NCBI GenBank assembly: GCA_003164045.1
Contig: PLRU01000011.1
Span: 1-53,763 of the forward strand
From: Candidatus Lustribacter telmatis
Lineage (GTDB): Bacteria; Vulcanimicrobiota; Vulcanimicrobiia; Vulcanimicrobiales; Vulcanimicrobiaceae
DNA: 53,763 nucleotides
Direction of reading: 5' to 3'
The notes beneath the pieces are model-generated. The model searched no databases. It had not been told where the DNA came from and was given only the letters and a program-made list of their open reading frames with translations. Of this stretch, positions 17,430-25,929 are shown piece after piece. The translations under genes and the position numbers were made by a program. Position 1 is the first letter of the stretch, and every line of letters starts with the position of its first letter.

Positions 17430-20400
17430 GTGCGCACATTCATACGTGCGGCGCTCGCCTCACTGCTGTCGGTGGTCGTACTCGCCGGACCCGTTAGCGC
17501 GGCGACGAGTCAAGCCATCACCGTAGCCCAGGCGACCCAAAGCGGAACCATCTCTGGTCATGTTGTCAGCGACACCGGCGCCGCCATAAGCGCCGCGCAA
17601 GTCGTCATCGACGGCTCGGGCCAGCATCAAACGACCACCACCGACGACTCCGGAAATTTCTCGGCGTCGTTGCCGCCCGGCCTCTACACCCTCACCGTCG
17701 TCAAAGGCGGCTATCAAACCGGTTCGAGCGACGTCACCGTCGCGGCCGGCACGCCGGTCACCGTCAACGTTGGGTTGACGCAGGCGTCGCTCAACAACCT
17801 CAACGTCATCGGCCGCACGACATCGACCGGTGGCGGCGCGGCGAAGTTCGACATTTCATCGACGCCCAGCTCCCAACTCTCGCAGGCGCAGATCCTGGCG
17901 CGCAACACGCCCGATCTGACGTCGGTTCTGCAAGAACTGCCGGGCATCACGATCCCGCGCGCTACCTCCAACCCCAACCAAAGCTTCATCGTCCGCGGCA
18001 TGCGGTTCGAAACGAAGACCACTCTGGACGGTCACCCGGTATCGTCGGGTACCCTCGGTATGTTCCTTACGAACTACGCGTCCTCCGCGATCTTCGGCAA
18101 CGTCGATGTCGAAAAGGGCGCCGGCCTCAACGGTCCGCTCGCCGGCGAATCGGGCGTCGGTACCGTCAACTTGCTGACGCCCGACTTCGGCAAGACCGGC
18201 GCGTTCACGCAGGTCGGCGCCGATAACTACGGCGGCACGCTCTACAACGCGATCGTCAAACTGAACTTCCTCAAAGACGACCGCCTCTCGTTCGTCCTCG
18301 GGCGCACGTTCAGCGGTTACCGCGGACCGACGTACGGTTTGAACGAGCTGAACTTCACCGGCGCCACGCCGCCGATCGGCACGTTCTCGGCGCCGCAGAA
18401 TCTCACCAACGATATTGCGACGATCCTCACCGACTTCAGCGACACGTACAGCCTCAACGCGGAACTCGCGAAGATGCGCTACAAGTTCTCGGACGCAACC
18501 TCGCTCTCGCTCGAGTTCCTCGGCCTGCAAGGACGTTTCGATCCGCAGGGCGGCGCGTACGGGCAGTTCGCCGGCTACGCGACGATCCCGCAGTGTCTCA
18601 ACGGTTCGACCGGCGGCTTCGGTGCCGCGTGTACGGCCACGTCGGAATTCAACACGCCGGCTGCGTCGGCGTTCATCGGCCAGGGCGGCACGCCGCTCTA
18701 CGCGTTCTTCCCCGGTTCGGACGTTCGTCAAAACTCGCCGAACTTCAACGCCGACTTCCGCACGACGTTCAAGAACGATACGATCTTGCTGCGTCCGTAT
18801 ACGGCGGCGATCAACCGTCTCATCGACGGCACGCAAGAAAACAACGTGCCCGGCGACGCGGGGGGCTGGTATCAAGTGACCAACTCCGCCAACTGCGTCG
18901 TTCAATCGAACGTCCCGTCTACGCCCGGCGGCGCCTTACCGGTGGGCGGCGTAGCGGGTCCGTGTTTCGCGGCGAATACACCGCCGGGCGCGGCCTACGT
19001 GACGAACCCTAACGTCCCGCACGTGTTCACGACCACGGCCGCGCCGCTGGTCTGCACGGTGGCGACGCCCTGCTTCACGACGGCGACCGCGCAGAACAAC
19101 GGCGGTCAGTTCGGATACGGCGCGCCGTTCACCACGCTGGAAATCGACAAACTCGCAGGGTATACGTTCCAGTATATCCATCCAGTCGGGGCAAATACAT
19201 TTAGCGTCAGTTTCGATCATTATCTCGACGATACGATCGACTTCACGAACGATGCCTCACCGCTCGCGCCGGGCTGTTCGTTCGTGCTCGGCAGCGGCGT
19301 ACCGAACACCCTGGGCGCACCCGGCAGCCAACCCGGGTGTCCGCTCATCAACCTGCGTCCCTCACCGATTGCGGTTCCCGAAACGCTCTCGTCGGTGAGT
19401 TCGCTCGCGTTGACCGCGCAGTTCGCGCTGACGTCGAAATTGGAATTTGATTTCGGCGGCTACTTCACGCACTACACGATCAACGGTCAACAAGAGAACC
19501 CGGCCTTCGCCGCCGCGCAAACCGCGCTGTTGGCGCCGTCCGGCCGTACCGGCGCAACGCCGGTTGCGCTCTCGGCAATCTTCAACACCGCGTCGCACTT
19601 CGACCCGCACTTCGGCTTGCTGTTCCGTCCGACGCGCGATCTCGCGATCCGCTTCACCGGCGGCTCGTCGCTCTCGATTCCGTACGCCTCACTCGTCTCG
19701 GGCTTCCAAACGTACTCGCAAGGTGCGACGAGCACCACGGTGTCGACGCCGAACTTCGCGTTGCTGCCGGAAGAAGTCGTCAACCTCGATCTCGGCGGTG
19801 ACTTGCGCACGCCCGACGGCACGGTGATTTCGGCCGACATCTACAACACGGTCATTCACAACCCGTGGGTCCAACCGAAGGTCATCATTTGTCCGGGCGG
19901 CCCGGGTTGCACGGGCGGTACCATAACCGGTCTCGAGCCGGTCCCCGTGACCTTTAGCTCGCAGACGCTCAACGGCGCGCAGCAATACGCGCAAGGCATC
20001 GAGTTCTCGATCACGCACGAACCCACGGTCGGCCTCGGCTACCGCGTGAACGCGGCGTTCGAGCGCAACTACTACCTCGACATGCCGGCCTCGTTCTTCC
20101 CGGCCGGCTCCCCGGCGATCCCCGCCTCTCCCGGCGTGCCGGCAGTTGCGGCAGTGCCGCCCGCGCCGCAGGTGTTCTTCAACGGCAACCAATTCGTTAG
20201 CACGGGTTCCGGTCAAACGTCGGTTCCCTACGCCAAGGGCTACGCCGAGGTGCAGTATGCATCGGCCAACCAAGGGCTGCTGCGCATCGGCATGGACTAC
20301 GAAGGCAACAACAACGAGTACAACGCTCCGGCGTTCTTCGTATTCGATGCGGGCGGTCGCATCAACACGGGCTTCCACGACGTGCTCCTCGGAGCTGCCG

Positions 20401-20585
20401 TAGAGAACTTGTTCAACCTGAACTTCAACTCGCTGCTCGGCCGCGGCGTGGAGTTCCAAGGCCTGGCCCCGATCGCGGCGGTCGCTGCGCCGAACGGCTA
20501 CACGTATAGCAGAGGTACGTTCAATACGGCCTTGGTCTCGCCCGGGCCGACCACGTACCGGATCACCCTGACCAAGCGATTTTAA
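17430..20585 (+). CDS. TonB-dependent receptor with carboxypeptidase-regulatory-like domain (2)
   Basis: The 1051-residue protein is a paralogue of the preceding gene, colinear from end to end. The signal peptide is nearly identical at the DNA level as well (probable cleavage after VSA, residue 24). The regulatory-like domain spans about 38-116, the plug about 140-260 with PNQSFIVRGMRFETKTTLDGH, and the C-terminal strand is YRITLTKRF. It starts at GTG with GAGGAG about 5 nt upstream. The barrel diverges most in putative surface loops, including an insertion around residues 890-910 rich in Pro and Ala, consistent with a different ligand. It is preceded by a terminator and followed by another, so it should be a single-gene transcript. 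Confidence 0.92.
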   Translation: MRTFIRAALASLLSVVVLAGPVSAATSQAITVAQATQSGTISGHVVSDTGAAISAAQVVIDGSGQHQTTTTDDSGNFSASLPPGLYTLTVVKGGYQTGSSDVTVAAGTPVTVNVGLTQASLNNLNVIGRTTSTGGGAAKFDISSTPSSQLSQAQILARNTPDLTSVLQELPGITIPRATSNPNQSFIVRGMRFETKTTLDGHPVSSGTLGMFLTNYASSAIFGNVDVEKGAGLNGPLAGESGVGTVNLLTPDFGKTGAFTQVGADNYGGTLYNAIVKLNFLKDDRLSFVLGRTFSGYRGPTYGLNELNFTGATPPIGTFSAPQNLTNDIATILTDFSDTYSLNAELAKMRYKFSDATSLSLEFLGLQGRFDPQGGAYGQFAGYATIPQCLNGSTGGFGAACTATSEFNTPAASAFIGQGGTPLYAFFPGSDVRQNSPNFNADFRTTFKNDTILLRPYTAAINRLIDGTQENNVPGDAGGWYQVTNSANCVVQSNVPSTPGGALPVGGVAGPCFAANTPPGAAYVTNPNVPHVFTTTAAPLVCTVATPCFTTATAQNNGGQFGYGAPFTTLEIDKLAGYTFQYIHPVGANTFSVSFDHYLDDTIDFTNDASPLAPGCSFVLGSGVPNTLGAPGSQPGCPLINLRPSPIAVPETLSSVSSLALTAQFALTSKLEFDFGGYFTHYTINGQQENPAFAAAQTALLAPSGRTGATPVALSAIFNTASHFDPHFGLLFRPTRDLAIRFTGGSSLSIPYASLVSGFQTYSQGATSTTVSTPNFALLPEEVVNLDLGGDLRTPDGTVISADIYNTVIHNPWVQPKVIICPGGPGCTGGTITGLEPVPVTFSSQTLNGAQQYAQGIEFSITHEPTVGLGYRVNAAFERNYYLDMPASFFPAGSPAIPASPGVPAVAAVPPAPQVFFNGNQFVSTGSGQTSVPYAKGYAEVQYASANQGLLRIGMDYEGNNNEYNAPAFFVFDAGGRINTGFHDVLLGAAVENLFNLNFNSLLGRGVEFQGLAPIAAVAAPNGYTYSRGTFNTALVSPGPTTYRITLTKRF

Positions 20586-20595
20586 CCGTTTTGAT

Positions 20596-20648
20596 CCAGC
20601 GGACGCTGGACTGGAGAGCCCGTCGTCAGCGGACGGCGGGCTCTTTTT
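20596..20648 (+). terminator. Intrinsic terminator after TonB receptor 2
   Basis: The main hairpin, GAGCCCGTCGTC (20616-20627) with GACGGCGGGCTC (20632-20643), has one T-G wobble and is followed by TTTTT. A smaller perfect hairpin, CCAGCG-GA-CGCTGG (20596-20609), stands just before it. The rest of the 270-bp gap up to 20855 holds no gene; a promoter for the lipoprotein operon is expected there, but I cannot assign it. Confidence 0.88.
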
Positions 20649-20855
20649 CGTTGCTCCCAGACACTCTTTGCAGAGGTTGGCCATCGGTTGGCAGGCGGAG
20701 AAGCGTCCCGGAAAAAAGGGCGATGATCCCACCGCTGGACCTATAGTTACGGCAGCGGCGGACGTTCCTTAAGCCGTCATTCACCTTTCTTCAGCATCAT
20801 TGCGAATGTTCCGATTCACATCGGCGCATTTTCATTACTTTTCCGAGGACTCTCG

Positions 20856-22127
20856 ATGCGCTTACCTTTCGCGGCTTCGGCCGCCGCCGTCATCGTGGTC
20901 GCTATTGCTGCTTGCAGCGGCGGTCAGCCGAGCACGTACGTTGCCCCGCCCACCGGAGCCGCCGCTACCGGTACGGCCGGTCCGCTGACGCTATCGCAGA
21001 CGGCCCAGGTACAGAGCGCGGGCACGGCCGGCGGGGTTGCCGGCACGCTTACCTATGTTGGTGGAACCGGGACAGTGACTGCCGCGTCGAGCGCGGCGGC
21101 TCCGGCCGGGACGACGACCGTGGCGCCCGTTAGCCGGCTTCGCGTCACCGCGACGAGTCCGACCAGCCCCAACGTCTACTATGTGACGATTTCGAGCACG
21201 GCGGGCGCGACGCTGAGCGGGCTGCCTGGCGTCTCGCTGGCGCTCTCGACGCCGGCGATCGGGACCTACCAGGAGGCGCAATTCGCGAAGGGCACCTGGA
21301 CCAACGTTCCGGGTGCGACGTCGGCCACGAATACCGCCGGTACGGCGGTCCAGTTTCCGTCGACCAGCACAGCGCTGACCATTCCCGCGGGCGGATCGGT
21401 GTTTCTCGCCTTCTATCAGGGCAACTTCCCGCAGCCGACGCCGGCAGGGCAGCTGGCGAATAACGTTCTCTCCGACCCCGGCTTCGAAAATACGGCAGCT
21501 CCGCTGGGCTCACCGGTGACGTCTGCCGGATGGACCGTTTGCACGATCACGGCGGGCTCGAACGGTGCGGTGCCTCCGGCAAGCCGTCCGTTCTCGTCGT
21601 TCACGCCGATTCCGGGGACGACGCCCGGCGCCGCCATCGAGGCTGCGGGAACGTCGGTAGCTCAAGGCACGGGAACGCCGCTGCCGACGCAAACGACCGT
21701 TCCGGTACACAGCGGTAACAGTGCGGCCGTGTTCGGCGGCGTGTTCTCGACGTACGCTATGGCGAACTATGCGTACAACGGCCTTTGCCAACAGGTGACG
21801 ATCCCGGCGAATCCGGCCGCGCAGCTCTACGTTTTTGCGAACGGTACGGAAAATTCACTGGCCTATCTCGGCTTCGATGTCGACGTGTTGGACACGACCG
21901 GAAAATACGTCGCCAACCTCGTTGACGAAAACCAAATCGCCGTATCGCCGCCCGGCGACACCGCGTACCGCCTGATTTCGATTCCGACCAGTTCGCTGTC
22001 ACCGTACATCGGGCAAACCGTCCAACTGTTCGTCGGCATCTGGACGAAGGCCGGCAGCTCGTCGAACTCGACGACGTACAGCGGTCTGTATTTCGTCGAT
22101 GACTTCAACCTCACGGGGAGCCAATAG
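20856..22127 (+). CDS. Lipoprotein of unknown function, paired with TonB receptor 3
   Basis: The 423-residue protein has a lipoprotein signal peptide ending in VAIAAC, with the lipidated Cys at residue 20. A low-complexity Ala/Gly/Thr linker (about 25-95) precedes two beta-rich parts. The C-terminal half begins with NVLSDPGFENTAAP and ends in a FVDDFNL motif, a pattern seen in carbohydrate-binding-like jelly-roll modules. The ATG follows GAGGA by 6 nt. Its TAG overlaps the first possible GTG of the next receptor, so the two are almost certainly co-translated. It could be the surface or periplasmic partner of that receptor, functionally like SusD, but it has no SusD sequence features I recognise. 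Confidence 0.75.
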   Translation: MRLPFAASAAAVIVVAIAACSGGQPSTYVAPPTGAAATGTAGPLTLSQTAQVQSAGTAGGVAGTLTYVGGTGTVTAASSAAAPAGTTTVAPVSRLRVTATSPTSPNVYYVTISSTAGATLSGLPGVSLALSTPAIGTYQEAQFAKGTWTNVPGATSATNTAGTAVQFPSTSTALTIPAGGSVFLAFYQGNFPQPTPAGQLANNVLSDPGFENTAAPLGSPVTSAGWTVCTITAGSNGAVPPASRPFSSFTPIPGTTPGAAIEAAGTSVAQGTGTPLPTQTTVPVHSGNSAAVFGGVFSTYAMANYAYNGLCQQVTIPANPAAQLYVFANGTENSLAYLGFDVDVLDTTGKYVANLVDENQIAVSPPGDTAYRLISIPTSSLSPYIGQTVQLFVGIWTKAGSSSNSTTYSGLYFVDDFNLTGSQ

Positions 22128-22162
22128 TGGCTACCAACGCACTTCGCCCCCAAGGAAAGCTC

Positions 22163-24982
22163 GTGCATACACTGTCTCGCCTCCTCGGCATCGTGATGCT
22201 CGCCGTGATGATTGGCCAGCCGCTCGGCGCGGTACCGGCCTCCGCTCAAGAGACCGGAACGCTCTCGGGTACCGTGCTCGATCCGGCAGCTGCGCCGGTC
22301 TCGGGTGCTACCGTTACGATTACCGGGCCCGCCACTGCTACGACGAAGACCGACGCTGAAGGACGCTACTCGCTTAGCGCTCCGCAAGGCATCTATCGCA
22401 TCCTCGTGCACGCCGGCGGTTTTTCCGACTCGACCGACGACGCCGTCACGCTGACGACCGGCGGTGTTACACTCGACGTACGCATGACGCGTCCGACGCT
22501 TTCGAGCTTACAGACGATCGGTACCGTGCGCAGCACCGGCGGCGGTGCCGGGGGGCCGCAGTTCAACACCACGGCGGCGTCGCAATCGACCATCGGAGCG
22601 CCGACGTTTGAGAATCAAGGCGATGTCGGCGTGCGTAACATTCTCGACGAAACGCCCGGCATCGTCGACTCGTCGTCCAACGGCTCGGCCAACGGCGGCG
22701 TCCGCGGTTCGATCACCTATCCGACGATTCGCGGCGGACTGTCCTACGAAACCGCGTCGCTGATCGACGGTCATCCGGTATCGGTCGGAAAGTTCGGCGA
22801 CTACGTCACGACCTTCCTCAACCGGTACATGTTCCAAACGATCGAAGTGCAGAAGGGGCCGGGCTCGATGCCCAACCAGATCACGCGTTCGGTCAACGGT
22901 ACCGTCAACTTCCGGACGTGGGATCCCACGTCAACCCTAACCGGGAACGCCGAGTTCGGCGTTGACGGTTTCGGCGGTAAATATTCGAACTTGCGCCTCT
23001 CCGACACGGTACTCAATGGGAAGCTCGGCTTCGTCGTCGACTTCGCGACCGAAGGCACGCCCGGCGCGGCCGGCATCAACAACCCGAGCACGTTCATCGC
23101 GGGGCTGAGCAACGTCAGCTATACGAACTCCGCGGGCGTTCCGGTGATTCCCGGCGGTGCCACAGCCTCGCATCCGGCGGGTGCGGCGAACACCAACGCG
23201 ACGCTCGAGACGACCAGCACCCTCGGTTGCTGTATCTCGATGCCGACCTGGTACAACAACCGCAGCGAACTGGCGAAGCTGCGCTTCAACTTCTCGGACG
23301 TCACGTCGTTGACCGCGACGATGATCGCGAGCCAAACGTACGCCTCGCAAAACGGCAACGTCCAGAACCTCAGCAACGTCAACTTCGACCCATCGGTGCC
23401 GAATTCGACGATCGCGAGCGGTCACCAGTACGCGTTCTTCCCGTTCAATGACAACTTTGCGCAGGACTACGAGTTCAACAGCGAGCCGATTTTCGAAGCA
23501 GAGCTCCACACGCAACTGAAGAACGACAACGTTCTCGCGCGCTTTTACAGCGCATCGATCGCCCGGCTTCAGACCAACGGCGATCCCAGTAACACACCGT
23601 TCACCGTGCCGGTCAACCTGTACGGAACGACGTCGACCGGTACGCCGCTCAACGGCGTCGACGCTTTCGGTAACCCATACCTAGCGACGATCACGAGTCC
23701 GTTGTTCCAATCGCAAGAACAAGACAACTTGCTCGGTTATACGTTCGAGTACGACCACTCGCTCGGCAACAGCGGGAACCTCATCTCGTTCACGGTCGAC
23801 CAGAACTACTCTTGGACGCATGTGTACACGCCCGGCTCGCCCGATACGTCGAGCACGAGCAACATTCCGGCAGGCTCCGCGGTGAATACCGGTACCTACT
23901 CGGTGCACGGCGATTTCCAGATCGGGTCGCGCCTCAACGCAACCGCAACGTACTATCTCACGCGATTCGACACGCACTACCCGATTTTCAGCGGCGCCGC
24001 GAACACGATCTCGTTCAACGACAACATCCTCTGGCATGGCGACGAGCGGCTCGGGCTCGCATACCGCATCGACCACGATAAGAGCTTGCGCTTCTCGCTC
24101 GGCTCCGCGCTCGTGCCGCCGTTCTTGGGCATCCTCTCCGGCGCCGCGACGGTGCCTGCGGCGTGTACCGCCTCGACCTGCCCGTCCGGTATCCAGCCGG
24201 GACTCGCCGCCGTCAACAGCGTCGGCGGCGTCAACGTCAGGCCGGAAACCTCGTTCGGCTACGATCTTGGAACGGACATCCGTTTCGGCAATCGCTGGCC
24301 CGACACGGTGCTCAGCGGCGACGTTTACCTCACCAATCTGAACAATCAATTCTTGAAGACGGTCTTTTTGAACGGCACCGCGGTCGTCGGTGGCGGCACG
24401 TTGCCGCTCTATACGACGGCGTACAGCAACCTCGGGGACGCGCGCTACGAAGGCATCGAGGCGAAACTCGACCACTCGCCGCAAGCGGGCTTCGGCTATG
24501 CGGTACAGGGCGCGCTGCTGCGCGGTTTTGCCTACAACGTTCCGGCCAGCATCTATCAGTTCAACGCCGCCGGTCAGGCGACGACGAACCAATCGATCGT
24601 CGCCGGCGCGAACTTCGGTCCGACGTCGCTGCTCTCATCGGGCGGTTCGGCAATTCCGTACGCGCAAGGCTATACGGAGGTCAACTACCATTCGCGCGGC
24701 GGCTGGTACGGCAATATCGGCATGATCTACTACGGTCCGAACAACACGTTCAATGAACCGGCGTTCGAAATCACCCGCGCCACGGTGCGCGTTCCGATTC
24801 ACGACCGGAACAGCTACGTGCAACTCGCGGTCGACAACCTCTTCAACATCAATCCGGAGATCTTCGACATCGCCGGTTCCGGCATCGGCAACCAGGCGAT
24901 CAACGGGCAGTTCGTCACGACGAACCTCAAGGGCTACGGCCCCCGCAACATCCACCTCGTGCTGGTGCACAACTTCAAGTAG
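22163..24982 (+). CDS. TonB-dependent receptor with carboxypeptidase-regulatory-like domain (3)
   Basis: The 939-residue receptor has a signal peptide (cleavage probably after ASA, about residue 29) and a regulatory-like domain (TGTLSGTVLDPAAAPVSGATV onwards, about 32-110). A plug follows with RGGLSYETASLIDGHPV and TIEVQKGPGS, then a barrel ending in a short aromatic strand. It is clearly more distant from receptors 1 and 2 than they are from each other. The frame is open from a GTG at 22127 touching the lipoprotein stop. However, the GTG at 22163 is preceded by AAGGAAAG at ideal distance and starts right at the charged end of the signal peptide, so I prefer it. The ligand is unknown. Confidence 0.9.
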   Translation: MHTLSRLLGIVMLAVMIGQPLGAVPASAQETGTLSGTVLDPAAAPVSGATVTITGPATATTKTDAEGRYSLSAPQGIYRILVHAGGFSDSTDDAVTLTTGGVTLDVRMTRPTLSSLQTIGTVRSTGGGAGGPQFNTTAASQSTIGAPTFENQGDVGVRNILDETPGIVDSSSNGSANGGVRGSITYPTIRGGLSYETASLIDGHPVSVGKFGDYVTTFLNRYMFQTIEVQKGPGSMPNQITRSVNGTVNFRTWDPTSTLTGNAEFGVDGFGGKYSNLRLSDTVLNGKLGFVVDFATEGTPGAAGINNPSTFIAGLSNVSYTNSAGVPVIPGGATASHPAGAANTNATLETTSTLGCCISMPTWYNNRSELAKLRFNFSDVTSLTATMIASQTYASQNGNVQNLSNVNFDPSVPNSTIASGHQYAFFPFNDNFAQDYEFNSEPIFEAELHTQLKNDNVLARFYSASIARLQTNGDPSNTPFTVPVNLYGTTSTGTPLNGVDAFGNPYLATITSPLFQSQEQDNLLGYTFEYDHSLGNSGNLISFTVDQNYSWTHVYTPGSPDTSSTSNIPAGSAVNTGTYSVHGDFQIGSRLNATATYYLTRFDTHYPIFSGAANTISFNDNILWHGDERLGLAYRIDHDKSLRFSLGSALVPPFLGILSGAATVPAACTASTCPSGIQPGLAAVNSVGGVNVRPETSFGYDLGTDIRFGNRWPDTVLSGDVYLTNLNNQFLKTVFLNGTAVVGGGTLPLYTTAYSNLGDARYEGIEAKLDHSPQAGFGYAVQGALLRGFAYNVPASIYQFNAAGQATTNQSIVAGANFGPTSLLSSGGSAIPYAQGYTEVNYHSRGGWYGNIGMIYYGPNNTFNEPAFEITRATVRVPIHDRNSYVQLAVDNLFNINPEIFDIAGSGIGNQAINGQFVTTNLKGYGPRNIHLVLVHNFK

Positions 24983-25021
24983 ATAAAAAAGAGCGGTGCC
25001 CTTGACAGATGAAGATGACAG

Positions 25022-25060
25022 ACAAAAAAAGAGACGATCGCAAGACCGTCTCCTTTTTTT
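25022..25060. terminator. Bidirectional intrinsic terminator
   Basis: A stem (GAGACG...CGTCTC, 25031-25052) is flanked by an A run on the left (25024-25030) and a T run on the right (25054-25060). It can therefore stop the rightward receptor transcript and the leftward BolA-glutaredoxin transcript, which converge here. Confidence 0.85.
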
Positions 25061-25074
25061 GTTGCCGTTACGGT

Positions 25075-25428
25075 TTAGTGAAGCTGGATTGTGGGCTTGA
25101 CGTTGGTGTCGACGAAGGCTTGCTCGAGGACGGTTTGCAGTTCGCCGTTTTGCGCCATCGGTCCGAGGATGTCGGTGTCGCCGAAGAACTGGCCCTTGAT
25201 GAACACCTTCGGCAGCGTCGGCCAATCGGTCATCTCGGCGAGGGCGGCGCGCTTGGGCATGTTCTCGAGTACGTTCACGACTTCGAACGGGTAGCCGAAA
25301 TGGTTGAAGAACTGGATCGTTTCCATCGTGAAGCCGCACAGGGGCGCGTCTTTGGTGCCCTTGCCGTAGACGAGAATGGTGTTGTCGGCGATCTCACGTT
25401 CGATCTCGCTGCGGATCGGGTCGGACAT
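25075..25428 (-). CDS. Monothiol glutaredoxin (CGFT active site)
   Basis: The 117-residue protein is a Grx4/GrxD-type monothiol glutaredoxin. It has KGTKDAPLCGFT (active-site Cys at 31), WPTLPKVFIKGQFFGDTDIL (the TPT-like and GG-like glutathione-binding loop) and a normal family length. Such proteins carry [2Fe-2S] clusters bound by the active-site Cys and glutathione, and act with BolA in cluster trafficking. The active site reads CGFT instead of the usual CGFS. It starts immediately after the BolA stop (TAA then ATG), with no spacing, which strongly supports the functional pair. Confidence 0.93.
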   Translation of the reverse strand: MSDPIRSEIEREIADNTILVYGKGTKDAPLCGFTMETIQFFNHFGYPFEVVNVLENMPKRAALAEMTDWPTLPKVFIKGQFFGDTDILGPMAQNGELQTVLEQAFVDTNVKPTIQLH

Positions 25429-25665
25429 TTAGGTCTCCAGAAGGTCGGTGCGAATGGCTAAGGCGTGGATACGCCCGTCGTCGCGTGCCGGTTTGAGCGT
25501 TTTCTCGACCAGGCGGTGCCGGTCGAGGAGTGACTTCCCCGCGAACGCGTTCGAGCGTATCAACACGTCGAAGTGGTCCATGGTGCCGGTCCGATCCCAG
25601 ATCTGGACTTGGGCGTCCGGCAGGGTCTCCCGGATCAGTGCGACCATCGTCGCTTCGTCGATCAT
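25429..25665 (-). CDS. BolA family protein
   Basis: The 78-residue protein is a single BolA domain. It has the acidic N-terminal helix, then IWDRTGTMDHFDVLIRSNAF and the family FAGKSLLDRHRLV motif, followed by HALAIRTD. BolA-like proteins form [2Fe-2S]-bridged heterodimers with CGFS glutaredoxins. The gene is directly followed by the glutaredoxin and preceded by a small membrane protein 3 bp upstream, so the three appear to form one leftward operon. Confidence 0.92.
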   Translation of the reverse strand: MIDEATMVALIRETLPDAQVQIWDRTGTMDHFDVLIRSNAFAGKSLLDRHRLVEKTLKPARDDGRIHALAIRTDLLET

Positions 25666-25668
25666 CGG

Positions 25669-25890
25669 TCAGGCTTTCAGCGTGCGGGTATCGCGGCCCG
25701 CGTCGATCAGGGTTTTCAGCTCGCGCAGGGTCTCGGGCAGCATCGGGGCGATCGTGCCCATGGAGCGCGAGAAGCCGGCCGCTAGGATGATCCCGGCAAC
25801 GCCGATCAGGATCGAAGGAACGCCCATCGCGCGGACGGGGCCGATGCGCAGGCGGGAGGCGCGCAGCACGCGAGCGGGATCGAATTCCAT
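25669..25890 (-). CDS. Small membrane protein upstream of bolA
   Basis: A short protein (73 residues from the ATG at 25890; up to 89 if started at 25938) has one or two hydrophobic segments (PSILIGVAGIILAAGF) and a charged C-terminal helix (LRELKTLIDAGRDTRTLK). It lies 3 bp before bolA on the same strand, suggesting co-expression. I prefer the shorter start because the longer one overlaps the divergent acyl-CoA synthetase gene. No family recognised; a role with Fe-S proteins is only positional inference. Confidence 0.5.
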   Translation of the reverse strand: MEFDPARVLRASRLRIGPVRAMGVPSILIGVAGIILAAGFSRSMGTIAPMLPETLRELKTLIDAGRDTRTLKA

Positions 25891-25929
25891 AGCGGCGGGT
25901 GCGTCGGGGCGGTCTGCGAATCCTCGCGC

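Noticed and set aside
20856..24982. SusC/SusD utilisation locus
   Set aside because: The lipoprotein lacks SusD-like helical repeats and the receptors are of the general regulatory-domain type; no glycoside hydrolases or anti-sigma factors are adjacent.
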